A DNA stretch of 64,000 nt from Streptomyces mobaraensis (GTDB taxonomy: Bacteria > Actinomycetota > Actinomycetes > Streptomycetales > Streptomycetaceae): contig NZ_CP083590.1 of NCBI RefSeq assembly GCF_020099395.1, positions 2,976,001-3,040,000 on the forward strand. The letters are read 5' to 3'. The position numbers were made by a program, and so were the translations under genes. This document shows positions 28,376 through 37,256 of the stretch, one piece after another (within the stretch, counting starts at the first letter, position 1; every line of letters starts with the position of its first letter). The notes beneath the pieces were generated by a model, which worked only from the letters and a program-made list of their open reading frames with translations, was not told where the DNA came from and did no database searches.

Positions 28376-30073
28376 TCAGCGCGGGAGCACCCGGAACCCG
28401 TCCCGGACCGCGTCGAAGACCGGCCGGTGGCGGTCCCAGCCGGCCACGGGCGCGGAGAGGTACACGGCGTACTCGTCGCCGCCGGCGCGGCCGAAGCCCA
28501 GGTCGATGGCCCGGTACTCGCGGGCGCGGCCCTTGAAGACGAACTCCCAGACGGCGGCCGGGTCCCCGCGGTAGGCGGTGGCCTGCATGCGCAGCCGCCG
28601 GTAGTCGTCGACCTTCGTCCTCACCTCCTGTTCGACGTCCTGCCAGTGCTTCAGCGGATCGGGGCTCGCCAGGTCCAGGACGTTGACCTTGAGGTCGACG
28701 AGGCCGGTGGGATCGATGTAGTCCACCTCGACGGCCGACTTCTCCTTCCGGCTCCAGCCCTCCGGCACCGGGAAGGCAACCCCGAGGCGCTTCTCCGTCA
28801 CCAGGCGGTAGCCGGGCGGTACGGGCGGCGGCGAGGAGGGGGTGGGCGTGGGGGCGGTCGTGGACGCCGGGGGCTTCGGCGCCGGCGGCGCGGCGTCGTC
28901 CTCCTTCTCCCCTGGAAGGAGGAAGAACGCGCAGACCGCTCCCACGACGCTCGTGACGGCCGCCACCGCCACCCACTTCCCGATCCTCCGGCGCCCGCCG
29001 GAAGCTGAGGCGGTGACAGGCCCAGGAGGCGCGACGGCGGTGGGCACGGTCGGCCGCGGACGGAGAGCCGGCGCGGGATCCGGTGCGGGATCCGGCGTGG
29101 GATCCGGTGCCGGAACGGCCGGCTCCGCGGCGGGTTCGACGCGGGGCGGTGTCACGGCGGTGGTGGCCTCGGACCGCTCGAACCCGTCTGCTCCCGGCGC
29201 CGGGTGACGGGCCGTCCCCGGCTCGGCGGCCGGCTCGCGGAGGATCTGCTCGACCAGGTCGGCGGGGGGCCGCAGGTCCGGGTCACGGGACAGCAGGGTC
29301 TCGATCAACCGGGTCAGCGGGCCTGCGCGCAGCGGGGGTTCCAGCGGGTCCACGGCGATGGCGTACGCCGTCTCGACGGGCGTGGGCCGCTGGAACGGCG
29401 TCCGGCCCTCGACCGCCTCGTACAGCGTGGCGCCCAGCGCCCACAGGTCCGAGGCCGGGCCCGGACGGGCGCCCCGGACGCGTTCGGGGGCGATGTAGTC
29501 GATCGAACCGACCATCTCACCGGTCTTGGTTAGGGTGGAGTTCCCGGCCAGGTGCGCGATGCCGAAGTCCGTGAGCACGACGCGGCCGTCGTCGCCGAGC
29601 AGCACGTTCCCCGGCTTGACGTCGCGGTGCAGGACGTCGGCCGCGTGGGCGGCCCGCAGCGCGGCGATCATCCCGCGCCCGATCCGGGCCGCCTCCTCCG
29701 GCGTCAGGGGCCCCTGTTTCAGCACGTCGCCGAGGGTCTTCGACGGCACGTGCTCCATCACGATGCACGGCAGGCCGTCGTCCTCGACCACGTCGTGGAC
29801 GACGACCACGTTGGGGTGGCTGATCCGCGCCGCGCTGCGCGCCTCCCGGCGGGTCCTCTCGTAGAGGGTGGCGAGTTCCTCCTCGTCCAGCCCGCGGGAC
29901 ACGTGCAGTTGCTTGACCGCGACGCGGCGGCCCAGCAGTTCGTCCTCGGCGAGCCACACGGTGCCCATGCCGCCGCGGCCGATGCGCTCGAGCAGCCGGT
30001 ACCGGCCGGCGAGCAGGCGGCCGGAGGCCGGGCCGGGGGCCCCGGCCGACGCACCGGACACTGACTCGGACAC
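28376..30073 (-). CDS. Membrane Ser/Thr protein kinase with C-terminal outer domain
   Basis: A 565-residue Hanks-type kinase. GRGGMGTVWLAEDELLGRRVAVKQL gives the glycine loop and catalytic Lys; HRDVKPGN and the DFGIAHLAG loop are intact, as is SIDYIAPERV. A Pro-rich linker leads to one membrane segment (KWVAVAAVTSVVGAVCAFFLL) and an outer domain of about 160 residues (VTEKRLGVAFPVPEGWSRKE; AVWEFVFKG), not PASTA. The GTG start at 30073 has GGAGGGG six bases upstream. It lies between a two-component operon and a PspC gene. The outer domain resembles that of the kinase at 39-41 kb. Confidence 0.9.
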   Translation of the reverse strand: MSESVSGASAGAPGPASGRLLAGRYRLLERIGRGGMGTVWLAEDELLGRRVAVKQLHVSRGLDEEELATLYERTRREARSAARISHPNVVVVHDVVEDDGLPCIVMEHVPSKTLGDVLKQGPLTPEEAARIGRGMIAALRAAHAADVLHRDVKPGNVLLGDDGRVVLTDFGIAHLAGNSTLTKTGEMVGSIDYIAPERVRGARPGPASDLWALGATLYEAVEGRTPFQRPTPVETAYAIAVDPLEPPLRAGPLTRLIETLLSRDPDLRPPADLVEQILREPAAEPGTARHPAPGADGFERSEATTAVTPPRVEPAAEPAVPAPDPTPDPAPDPAPALRPRPTVPTAVAPPGPVTASASGGRRRIGKWVAVAAVTSVVGAVCAFFLLPGEKEDDAAPPAPKPPASTTAPTPTPSSPPPVPPGYRLVTEKRLGVAFPVPEGWSRKEKSAVEVDYIDPTGLVDLKVNVLDLASPDPLKHWQDVEQEVRTKVDDYRRLRMQATAYRGDPAAVWEFVFKGRAREYRAIDLGFGRAGGDEYAVYLSAPVAGWDRHRPVFDAVRDGFRVLPR

Positions 30074-30127
30074 CGCGCGCCCCTCCGGATGACGACTATC
30101 TGTTCGATGCGCCACCCTAACCGTCCC

Positions 30128-30151
30128 GATCTCAGGGTCGATCTCAGGGAC
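30128..30151. promoter_or_regulatory. Tandem 12-bp CTCAGGG repeat between kinase and PspC genes
   Basis: gatctcagggtc (30128-30139) and gatctcagggac (30140-30151) are adjacent direct repeats, one base different, in the divergent promoter region. Twelve-base spacing is close to one helical turn, as for a dimeric regulator. The word also occurs upstream of the PspC-kinase operon. Confidence 0.55.
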
Positions 30152-30205
30152 GGGCCAGGGTCATCACGGATGCCGCTCGGCGGCCGCGATTGACACCATG
30201 TGCTC

Positions 30206-31540
30206 ATGACCGACGCACCGCCCACCGAGAACCCGCGGCACCGGGACGCGCCACCCGCCGCGTCCGGGCCACCGCTGCGGCGCAGCCGCGACCACAAGGT
30301 GCTCTCCGGCGTGTGCGGAGGGCTGGGCCGCTTCTTCGACCTGGACCCCGTGATCTTCCGGGTGATCCTCGGGGTCCTGGCGGTCACCGGTGGTTTCGGC
30401 CTGATCGTGTACGGCTTCGCGTGGCTGCTGATCCCCCTGGAGGGTGAGGAGGAGAACGAGGGCCGCCGGATGCTGTCGGGCCGGGTGGACGGCCCGGCGC
30501 TGACAGCGGTGCTGTGCGCGCTGGTGGGCTGCGGACTGTTCCTGTCCATGCTCAACAACAGCGGCGCCATGTCATTCTCGCTCCTGCTGACCGTGACCCT
30601 GGTGGGGACGGCGTACTGGTCGCAGCGGCGCCGGACGCCCGACGCCGACGAGGAGGCGGCCTCGGTACCGGGCGCCGGGAGGCCGTCGAAGGCGCAGAAG
30701 GCGGTGGACGCGCCGCCCGAGACCCAGGCGCCCCCGCCGCCGGCCGCTCCGTCGTGGTGGCGGGATCCGCTCCTCCATGTGGAGGTGGCCGGCCTGCCGT
30801 ATCACGGCACCGGTTACCTGTGGGGACCGGACGACGGCGACGGCCCGAAGGACGCCGCCCGGCGGGAGCCGCGGCGGGGACGCCCGGCGCGGGACGGGCG
30901 GCAGCTCGGCGGCTGGACGTTCCTGCTGGCCCTGGCGGCGTTCTCGGCCGGCACGGCCCTCACCTGGCACGGGCGGCCCCTGGGCACCTCGCTGGAGACG
31001 GGCCTGGCGTGCGCGCTGGGCGTGTACGGGCTGGGCATAGCCCTCAGCTCCCGCTACGGCCGCACCGGCGGCGGGACAGTCACCGCGGCCGTGCTGACCG
31101 GGCTGCTGCTGGTGGGGGCGGCGGCCCTGCCGAAGTCGGTCACCGCGGAGTGGCGCCGGGTGACGTGGCAGCCGGTGAGCGCGGCGGAGCTCCGGCCGGA
31201 GTACGAGGTCGGCACGGGCGTGGGTGTTCTCGACCTGTCCCGCCTCTCCTGGCCGGCGGAAGGGCAGCAGGGCTCGAAGCCCCTGGCCGCCCGTGCCGAG
31301 GCGGGTGCCGGACGGCTGACGGTCGTCCTCCCGGACGACGTCACGGCCGAGCTGACGGTGGAGGTGGGCATCGGATACATCAAGCTGCCCGGCAGCGGCC
31401 GCGACGACGTGGACGTCCAGCCCCGCCAGAGCAAGCGGGTGACCGTGGGTCCGCGACCGGGGCACGCCTCGCGCGGCACGTTGGAACTGCGGCTCAAGGC
31501 CGGTCTCGGTGAAGTGGAGGTGACCCGTGCGACGCCATGA
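30206..31540 (+). CDS. PspC-domain membrane protein, EsrI-like
   Basis: A 444-residue membrane protein divergent from the Ser/Thr kinase. It begins with a PspC domain (SRDHKVLSGVCGGLGRFFDLDPVIFRV, GFGLIVYGFAWLLIPL), continues with several membrane helices and a proline-rich loop, and ends in a beta-rich domain typical of LiaF/DUF4097-type envelope proteins (GVGVLDLSRLSW, AGAGRLTVVLPDDVTAELTV, GLGEVEVTRATP). It could hold the neighbouring PspC kinase inactive until envelope stress. The CTCAGGG repeats lie in its promoter. ATG at 30206 was chosen; GTG at 30200 is an alternative. Confidence 0.85.
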   Translation: MTDAPPTENPRHRDAPPAASGPPLRRSRDHKVLSGVCGGLGRFFDLDPVIFRVILGVLAVTGGFGLIVYGFAWLLIPLEGEEENEGRRMLSGRVDGPALTAVLCALVGCGLFLSMLNNSGAMSFSLLLTVTLVGTAYWSQRRRTPDADEEAASVPGAGRPSKAQKAVDAPPETQAPPPPAAPSWWRDPLLHVEVAGLPYHGTGYLWGPDDGDGPKDAARREPRRGRPARDGRQLGGWTFLLALAAFSAGTALTWHGRPLGTSLETGLACALGVYGLGIALSSRYGRTGGGTVTAAVLTGLLLVGAAALPKSVTAEWRRVTWQPVSAAELRPEYEVGTGVGVLDLSRLSWPAEGQQGSKPLAARAEAGAGRLTVVLPDDVTAELTVEVGIGYIKLPGSGRDDVDVQPRQSKRVTVGPRPGHASRGTLELRLKAGLGEVEVTRATP

Positions 31541-31754
31541 GTTCGAACCCGGCAAGCTCATCATCGGGCTGGTGCTGGTGGGCGGTGGGCTGGCCTACCT
31601 CGGGGCGGCGGCGGGCCGCTGGCACTTCCCCGCCTTCGCGCTGCTGCCCGCCCTGGTCGGGGGGCTCTGCCTGGCGGGGGCCACCTCGTCCATCGGCTTC
31701 CTCGTGCACCGGCACCGGACGGCCCGGACGCGGGACCGGAGCGAGCGGGAGTGA
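31527..31754 (+). CDS. Small two-helix membrane protein
   Basis: A 75-residue protein whose GTG start overlaps the end of the PspC gene by 14 bases, with GGAGGTGA just upstream, so the two are co-translated. It has two hydrophobic segments (KLIIGLVLVGGGLAYLG and ALLPALVGGLCLAGATSSIGFLV) and a basic tail (HRHRTARTRDRSERE). It probably works beside the PspC protein in the membrane; function is unknown. Confidence 0.75.
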   Translation: MRRHEFEPGKLIIGLVLVGGGLAYLGAAAGRWHFPAFALLPALVGGLCLAGATSSIGFLVHRHRTARTRDRSERE

Positions 31755-31797
31755 GCCGCCGCCGCACCCCGGCGCCACACCCGGGCCCACACCGGGC

Positions 31798-32295
31798 TCA
31801 GGTGAACAAGGCGCCCCGCCGGGCGCGGGCCCGGCGGCGGGGGCGGACGGCGTCCAGGGAGAGGAGGGGAGCCCCCGCGATGACCAGCGGGGTCCAGGCC
31901 ATCAGATAGACGAGGTCGTTGCCGTAGTAGTAGGGGGTCGAGGACCAACTGACCGTCAGCCAGAGGCAGAGCGAGATCAGCGCGCCACCGGCGGCCGCCA
32001 CGCGGGCGAAGAGCCCGAGCAGCGTGGCCGCGCCCACGGCCGCCTCGCCGAGGCCGATCGCCCAGCCGAAACCGACCGGGCTGTGCAGCCCCAGGTCGAC
32101 GAGCCAGGGAGCGCCGGCGCTGTCCCGGCAGGAGCGCATCAGCTCCCCGAGCGAGCCCGGGCCGTCGCTCGCGAGGAACGCTCCGTCGGTGAGCTTGTCG
32201 AGCCCCGCGTAGAGGAAGGTGACGCCGAGGAACAGCCGCAGCGGCAGCAGCGCGTACAGAGAAGCCGAGGGATGTCGTCCCGTACCGCCGCTCAC
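31798..32295 (-). CDS. DoxX-family membrane protein
   Basis: A 165-residue protein with four membrane helices (LRLFLGVTFLYAGLDKL with the DoxX signature, GFGWAIGLGEAAVGAATLLGLF, GGALISLCLWLTVSW, MAWTPLVIAGAPLLSL) and a short basic tail. DoxX proteins act in redox or thiosulfate metabolism in some bacteria, but many are uncharacterised. The GTG at 32295 with GAGGGGA five bases upstream was chosen over the ATG at 32322. It stands alone between the 31.7 kb operon and guaA. Confidence 0.8.
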   Translation of the reverse strand: MSGGTGRHPSASLYALLPLRLFLGVTFLYAGLDKLTDGAFLASDGPGSLGELMRSCRDSAGAPWLVDLGLHSPVGFGWAIGLGEAAVGAATLLGLFARVAAAGGALISLCLWLTVSWSSTPYYYGNDLVYLMAWTPLVIAGAPLLSLDAVRPRRRARARRGALFT

Positions 32296-32469
32296 CGTTT
32301 CCCCTCGCCCCAGGAGTGTCATGCCGTCCACCGCTCCTCTCGCTTCCCGGCCCGGGCGGCGCCTGTCCGCCCGCGCCCCGGTCATGCGTCATGCGTCGTA
32401 CGCCCCCGACCCTACGCATCGCCGTGGCGAGCGGACGGCCCCCGGTGTCCCGGACGGGCCGGGAAAAGG

Positions 32470-32513
32470 CCGTGCCGCCCTTCGTCCACAGCTGTGGACG
32501 AAGGGCGGCACGG
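32470..32513 (-). terminator. Perfect 22-bp palindrome downstream of guaA
   Basis: Positions 32470-32491 and 32492-32513 are exact inverted copies with no loop, so the RNA forms a long hairpin with a tight turn. It follows the guaA stop by about 20 bases and precedes the DoxX gene on the same strand; it is the presumed guaA terminator. Confidence 0.8.
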
Positions 32514-32531
32514 TCGGGGCTCAGGGAGGGG

Positions 32532-34127
32532 TCACTCCCACTCGATCGTCCCCGGCGGCTTGCTGGTCACGTCGAGGACCACGCGGTTGACGTCGCGGAC
32601 CTCGTTGGTGATGCGGGTGGAGATCTTCGCCAGGGTCTCGTACGGCAGGCGCGACCAGTCGGCCGTCATCGCGTCCTCGGAGGAGACCGGGCGCAGCACT
32701 ATCGGGTGGCCGTAGGTGCGGCCGTCGCCCTGGACGCCGACCGAGCGGACGTCGGCCAGCAGGACCACCGGGCACTGCCAGATCTCACGGTCGAGACCGG
32801 CGGCCGTCAGCTCCTCGCGGGCGATGGCGTCGGCCTCGCGCAGCAGGTCGAGACGCTCCTTGGTGACCTCGCCGACGATGCGGATGCCGAGGCCGGGGCC
32901 GGGGAAGGGCTGACGCTGGACGATCTCGTCCGGGAGGCCGAGCTCCTTGCCGACCATACGGACCTCGTCCTTGAACAGCTGGCGCAGCGGCTCGACGAGC
33001 TTGAACTCCAGGTCCTCGGGGAGGCCGCCCACGTTGTGGTGGGACTTGATGTTCGCGGTGCCCGTGCCGCCGCCGGACTCGACGACGTCCGGGTAGAGCG
33101 TGCCCTGGACCAGGAACTCGACGGGCTGGTCGTCCGGCGCCTCGGCGACGATCTCGGCCTGGGCCTGCTCGAAGACCCGGATGAACTCCCGGCCGATGAT
33201 CTTCCGCTTCTCCTCCGGGTCGGAGACGCCGGCGAGGGCGGCGAGGAAGCGCTCCTGCGCGTCCACGACCTTCAGCTTGACGCCGGTCGCGGCCACGAAG
33301 TCCTTCTCGACCTGCTCGGTCTCGCCCTTGCGCATCAGCCCGTGGTCGACGTAGACGCAGGTCAGCTGGGAACCGATGGCCTTCTGGACGAGGGCCGCGG
33401 CGACCGCGGAGTCCACGCCGCCGGACAGACCGCAGATGGCACGCTTGGTGCCGACCTGCTCGCGGATGGCGGCGACCTGCTCCTCGATCACGTTGCCCGT
33501 GGTCCAGGTGGGCTCGATGCCCGCGCCCCGGTAGAGGAAGTGCTCCAGGACCTGCTGGCCGTGGGTGGAGTGCATCACCTCGGGGTGGTACTGCACGCCG
33601 TAGAGCTTCTTCTCGTCGTTCTCGAAGGCGGCGACCGGCACCAGGTCCGTGGACGCGGTGACGGTGAAGCCCTCGGGCGCGGCGGAGCAGGCGTCGCCGT
33701 GCGACATCCACACCGGCTGCTCGGCCGGGGTGCCCTCGAAGAGGGTGGAGGACGGCCGGGAGACGGACAGCGGGGTGCGGCCGTACTCGCGGGCGCCGGT
33801 GTTGTCGACCGTGCCGCCGAGGGTCGTGGCCATCAGCTGGAAGCCGTAGCACATGCCGAAGACGGGGACGCCGGCCTCGAAGATCTCGCGGTCGAGCGTC
33901 GGGGCGCCCTGTTCGTACACGGACGAGGGGCCGCCGGAGAGGATGATCGCCTTCGGCTTGCGGGCGAGGATCTCGGCCACCGGCGTGGTGGACGGGACGA
34001 CCTCGCTGTAGACCCGGGCCTCACGGACGCGGCGGGCGATGAGCTGGGCGTACTGCGCGCCGAAGTCGACGACGAGGACCGGCTCCGCGGTGTTGTCGTG
34101 GGCGGCGGGGGGTGGTGCTGCTGACAC
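32532..34127 (-). CDS. guaA: GMP synthase (glutamine-hydrolysing)
   Basis: GuaA aminates XMP to GMP using glutamine and ATP. The 531-residue product has the class I glutaminase domain (nucleophile Cys93 in GMCYGFQ, later HPE in [10 protein letters not shown]) and the ATP pyrophosphatase domain with the P-loop [10 protein letters not shown]; the C-terminal XMP domain ends [13 protein letters not shown], the canonical GuaA end. Starts GTG at 34127, AAGGG nine bases upstream. A strong palindromic hairpin follows. It is divergent from the chorismate mutase leader. Confidence 0.97.
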   Translation of the reverse strand: MSAAPPPAAHDNTAEPVLVVDFGAQYAQLIARRVREARVYSEVVPSTTPVAEILARKPKAIILSGGPSSVYEQGAPTLDREIFEAGVPVFGMCYGFQLMATTLGGTVDNTGAREYGRTPLSVSRPSSTLFEGTPAEQPVWMSHGDACSAAPEGFTVTASTDLVPVAAFENDEKKLYGVQYHPEVMHSTHGQQVLEHFLYRGAGIEPTWTTGNVIEEQVAAIREQVGTKRAICGLSGGVDSAVAAALVQKAIGSQLTCVYVDHGLMRKGETEQVEKDFVAATGVKLKVVDAQERFLAALAGVSDPEEKRKIIGREFIRVFEQAQAEIVAEAPDDQPVEFLVQGTLYPDVVESGGGTGTANIKSHHNVGGLPEDLEFKLVEPLRQLFKDEVRMVGKELGLPDEIVQRQPFPGPGLGIRIVGEVTKERLDLLREADAIAREELTAAGLDREIWQCPVVLLADVRSVGVQGDGRTYGHPIVLRPVSSEDAMTADWSRLPYETLAKISTRITNEVRDVNRVVLDVTSKPPGTIEWE

Positions 34128-34222
34128 GGGAGCGGCCCTTCCGGCGGTCGAGGGTGGGGGTCTCTATTTGTCGATTCTACCGGGACGGGGGTGGTCGCTT
34201 TTGTCTCACCATCCGAATGCGG

Positions 34223-34252
34223 TTGGCTCCGGAACCCCCCGGGGGCCATACT
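34223..34252 (+). promoter_or_regulatory. Candidate promoter of the chorismate mutase leader
   Basis: TTGGCT (34223-34228) and CATACT (34247-34252) are 18 bases apart and resemble -35 and -10 boxes. A start seven to eight bases later would fall on the A of the leader ATG at 34260, giving a leaderless leader transcript. Confidence 0.5.
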
Positions 34253-34259
34253 GTCCGCC

Positions 34260-34337
34260 ATGCGCGAGCACTCGACCTTCGTCTTTACCTATGGCACCGG
34301 CCCGTCCGGCTGCCATGGTCGTGCTGCTCAGCGATAG
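34260..34337 (+). CDS. Phe/Tyr-rich leader peptide (25 aa) of a chorismate mutase attenuator
   Basis: A 25-residue frame begins at 34260 and stops at 34337 (TAG). Residues 7-11 are F-V-F-T-Y: Phe TTC, Val, Phe TTT, Thr and Tyr TAT; TTT and TAT are rare codons in this DNA. A small hairpin starts on the base after the Tyr codon (34293-34314) and a strong terminator hairpin lies 13 bases beyond the stop, before the aroQ-type gene. This is the layout of ribosome-controlled attenuators such as the trp leader, but with aromatic codons for Phe and Tyr. No ribosome site is visible, in line with a leaderless start. Confidence 0.65.
   Translation: MREHSTFVFTYGTGPSGCHGRAAQR
34293..34314 (+). promoter_or_regulatory. 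Possible pause hairpin after the leader Tyr codon
   Basis: GGCACCGG pairs with CCGG and TGCC (one bulged C) across cccgt. Its first arm begins directly after the Tyr codon at 34290-34292, so a ribosome stalled there would open it. Confidence 0.45.
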
Positions 34338-34349
34338 AACAGCGACTTC

Positions 34350-34389
34350 CACGAGCGCCCCGGGCCGGCCAAGGCCCGGGGCGCTCGTG
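34350..34389 (+). terminator. Terminator hairpin between leader peptide and chorismate mutase
   Basis: Arms 34350-34366 and 34373-34389 pair over 17 bases around a six-base loop, followed by gtttctcc, a weak U tract. It lies upstream of the structural gene and after the leader stop, as expected for an attenuator. Confidence 0.75.
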
Positions 34390-34446
34390 CGTTTCTCCCC
34401 AGGGCCGTGTCGGCGCCGGGCCCCGGACACCAGGAGAACACCGGAC

Positions 34447-34743
34447 ATGAGCACCATCGCCACCCCCGTCACCACCGACACCGGCGCCCGTACCGACGAG
34501 GCCGCCCGCCTGATCACCGGCGCCCGCGAGCGCATCGACGATCTCGACGGCAGGATCATCGGCCTCGTCCAGGAACGGATGGCCGTCTCGGAGGAGATCC
34601 AGCGCGAGCGCATCGCCTCCGGCGGGCGGCGCGTCAGCCTCTCCCGCGAGATGGAGATCCTCACCCACTACAGCGACCGGCTGGGGAAGAACGGCACCGT
34701 CCTCGCGATGACCCTGCTGGACCTCTGCCGGGGCCGTGTCTGA
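34447..34743 (+). CDS. Chorismate mutase, AroQ type
   Basis: A 98-residue single-domain chorismate mutase that makes prephenate, the branch point to Phe and Tyr. After a short Thr-rich start come the helices of the AroQ fold: RERIDDLDGRIIGLVQERMAVSEEIQ, with Arg, Asp and Lys/Arg positions of the active site, and SLSREMEILTHYSDRLGKNG. ATG at 34447 has AGGAGA ten bases upstream. The upstream leader peptide and terminator imply regulation by Phe and Tyr supply. It is the only aromatic-pathway gene in this stretch. Confidence 0.9.
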   Translation: MSTIATPVTTDTGARTDEAARLITGARERIDDLDGRIIGLVQERMAVSEEIQRERIASGGRRVSLSREMEILTHYSDRLGKNGTVLAMTLLDLCRGRV

Positions 34744-35426
34744 CGCCCCGGGGCAACGGAACCCGTCGGCGCGGCGGAAACCCGCCGCCTGTCCCGTCAC
34801 CCGTACGGCGCGTGACCGGGCGCGATCCGCCTTCGTTGGAGTCGGTGTCCGCGCCAGCCAGGAGCGGCCCACCTGAATCCACGCGTGGTCTCCGCCCCTG
34901 TTCACCAGGGCGCCCGGCAACGACAGGGCGGATTCCACCGGAGTGTGAGACGCGCGCCGACGCGCGTCGTGGGACCTCACTCCGGTGGTACGGCGGCCGG
35001 TCGGCAGGGGACAGCAGCCCGGCCGCCACCAAGGAACGGTCGGTTCCGGGGACGCCTGGAACCGACCGTATCCACCCCGAACGGTTGCGTTCGACGCGGT
35101 TCATACCCCACGATGCGAAGAGGGCGCCAATTCCCCCGTACCGCACCGCCATTGGTCGGACCACCGGAAGAACGCCCCGCACCATCCGGGACCGTACGGT
35201 TCCGGCACTGCACCACCAAGGAACACCGCACCACCGACGAACACCGCACCACCCGAGGACCACGGCGCTCCCCCCGGCGCCGTACCGCGGCACCGGGCCG
35301 CCCTGTTCCACCGGTGCCGGCTGTCAAGGGCCCCGTGGCCGTCCGCACGCCCCCGCGTAGACGGTCCGGGGCCCTTCGCCTGCCGTGCGCCGTGCGCGAC
35401 CGGCCGCGCGGCGCACACCGCCGTGC
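34744..35426. other. Intergenic region between convergent chorismate mutase and GMC oxidoreductase genes, no supported gene
   Basis: The 683 bases are between the convergent ends of two genes. A hairpin gcggcgg-aaac-ccgccgc just after the chorismate mutase stop is a likely terminator. Later are inverted words ccaccggagtg (34937) and cactccggtgg (34977) and an 18-bp repeat at 35211-35264. Many frames are open but none has a family signature or ribosome site. Confidence 0.5.
35211..35264. repeat. Three tandem 18-bp units
   Basis: caccaccaaggaacaccg (35211-35228), caccaccgacgaacaccg (35229-35246) and caccacccgaggaccacg (35247-35264). They fall in unassigned DNA between convergent genes. Confidence 0.7.
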
Positions 35427-37205
35427 TCACTCCCGGGGCGCGCGCGGTACCGGAGGTACGGGCAGGAACGGCAGCCGCAGCGCCCCGAACGCGTCCTTCG
35501 GCACCGCCGGTTCACGCGGTTCCACGGCGGCCACGCGCTCGTACGCGGCCCCCTGCTCGGGCCGGGGGTCGGTCTCGCCCTTGTTGGGCCAGAAGGACAT
35601 GGCCCGCTCGGCCTGGGCGGTGATGGTGAGCGACGGGTTGACGCCGAGGTTGGCGGTGACCGCAGAGCCGTCGACCACCGAGATCGACGGATGACCGTAG
35701 ACGCGGTGGTACGGATCGATCACGCCCCGGTCGGGACCGGAACCGATCGTGCAGCCGCCCAGGAAGTGGGCCGTCAGCGGAGTGCCCATGAGTTCGCCCA
35801 CGTTGCTGCCGGCGAACCCGCCGATCTCCTCGGCGATCCTGGTCGCCGCCTCCACCGCCTCGGGGATCTGCACCGGGTTGGGCGCGCCGTGCCCCTGTCG
35901 CGCGGTGAGCAGCCCCTTCCCCGGCCCCCGCCCGCGGCGGTACGTGGTCAGGGAGTTGTCCACGGACTGCATCACCAGGCCGATGATCGTCCGCTCGGAC
36001 CAGCGCCGTTTGGAGAAGGACCGCAGGAGGACCGTCGGGTGCCGCGCGCAGGTCGCGGCGAAGCCCAGGACGCGCGGCACCGCCCGGCCGGCGAGCGGGA
36101 CCAGCGGGATCGACAGGAACCCCATCGCGTTCGACCCCTTGCCGTAGCGGACGGGCTCGATGTGCGTGTCCTCGTTGGGGTACGCGGACGAGGTGATGGC
36201 CACGCCGCGGGTGAAGTCGACGCCGGTGCCGTGCACCGCGCGGTAGCGGCGGTCGGTGGTCTGCGCGCCGAACAGCGCCTCGGAGTTCGTCCTGGTCAAG
36301 TGCCCCAGGCGGGGCGAGAGTCGGGGCAGCAGGCCGCGGTCGCGCATGGTGTGCAGGAGCGTCTGGGTGCCGTAGGTGCCGGCGGCGACGACCACGTGTT
36401 CCGCGCGCAGCACCCGGGGCGGGGCGCCGCGCCGCCGGTCGGTGGGGACGGTGACCACGCGGCAGCCGCCGCCGCGGAGTTCGCTCAGCGCCACCACCTT
36501 GGTCAGCGGGTGGATCACGGCTCCGGCCCGTTCGGCGAGGTGGAGGTAGTTCTCGTTGAGGGTGTTCTTCGCGCCGCGCCGGCAGCCGGTCATGCACTCG
36601 CCGCACTCGGTGCAGGCGGTGCGCGCCGGCCCGGCGCCGCCGAAGTAGGGGTCGGGCACCTCGGTCCCGGGCGCGACCGGGGCGTTGCCCTCCCCGTCCC
36701 GCCCGTCGCCGAAGAAGACGCCGACCGGGGCGGCCTGGAAGGTGTGGCCGTAGCCCATCCGGTCCGCGGCGGCCTTGAGGTGGACGTCGGACGGCGTCGT
36801 CGTCGGGTTGAGCCGTACGCCGAGCATGCGCCGCGCCTGCTCGTAGTACGGCTCCAGTTCCTTCCGCCAGTCGGTGATGTCCGCCCACTGCGGGTCGGTG
36901 AAGAACGACGGGGGCGGGACGTAGAGGGTGTTGCCGTAGTTGAGCGAGCCGCCGCCGACCCCGGCGCCCGCGAGGACCATGACGTGGCCCAGCACGTGGA
37001 TGCGCTGGATGCCGTAGAGGCCGAGGGCCGGCGCCCAGAGGAAGTTCCGCAGGTCCCAGGACGTCTTCGGCAGGGAGTCCCGGGTGAAGCGCCGGCCGGC
37101 CTCCAGCACCCCGACGCGGTAGCCCTTCTCCGACAGCCGGAGGGCCGCGACCGCGCCGCCGAAACCGGATCCCACGACGATGACGTCGTAGTCGAACTGT
37201 GCCAC
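35427..37205 (-). CDS. GMC-type FAD oxidoreductase, cholesterol-oxidase-like
   Basis: A 592-residue oxidoreductase. The FAD-binding start is YDVIVVGSGFGGAVAALRL (GSGFGG at 12-17), and the C-terminal domain has NPSLTITAQAERAMSFWP. A ferredoxin-like cluster CTECGECMTGCRRGAKNT lies near residue 200, as in the ChoD-type cholesterol-oxidase group of actinobacteria; this suggests an iron-sulfur site. Catalytic residues for sterol oxidation cannot be confirmed by reading alone. GTG at 37205 has GGAGG five bases upstream. It is 51 bases downstream of the aldehyde dehydrogenase gene and probably in one operon with it. Confidence 0.85.
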   Translation of the reverse strand: MAQFDYDVIVVGSGFGGAVAALRLSEKGYRVGVLEAGRRFTRDSLPKTSWDLRNFLWAPALGLYGIQRIHVLGHVMVLAGAGVGGGSLNYGNTLYVPPPSFFTDPQWADITDWRKELEPYYEQARRMLGVRLNPTTTPSDVHLKAAADRMGYGHTFQAAPVGVFFGDGRDGEGNAPVAPGTEVPDPYFGGAGPARTACTECGECMTGCRRGAKNTLNENYLHLAERAGAVIHPLTKVVALSELRGGGCRVVTVPTDRRRGAPPRVLRAEHVVVAAGTYGTQTLLHTMRDRGLLPRLSPRLGHLTRTNSEALFGAQTTDRRYRAVHGTGVDFTRGVAITSSAYPNEDTHIEPVRYGKGSNAMGFLSIPLVPLAGRAVPRVLGFAATCARHPTVLLRSFSKRRWSERTIIGLVMQSVDNSLTTYRRGRGPGKGLLTARQGHGAPNPVQIPEAVEAATRIAEEIGGFAGSNVGELMGTPLTAHFLGGCTIGSGPDRGVIDPYHRVYGHPSISVVDGSAVTANLGVNPSLTITAQAERAMSFWPNKGETDPRPEQGAAYERVAAVEPREPAVPKDAFGALRLPFLPVPPVPRAPRE

Positions 37206-37256
37206 CAGTACCTCCGTGTGCGGGTCGGGGTGTGCGGGGCGGCGCGGCCGGGCGCG

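Noticed and set aside
34285..34980. Long minus-strand frame across the chorismate mutase gene
   Set aside because: A shadow frame without a family signature; the plus-strand AroQ gene explains its third-position GC.
34885..35694. Long plus-strand frames in the intergenic region and over the GMC gene end
   Set aside because: Low-complexity translations without motifs; they run through the clear minus-strand oxidoreductase.
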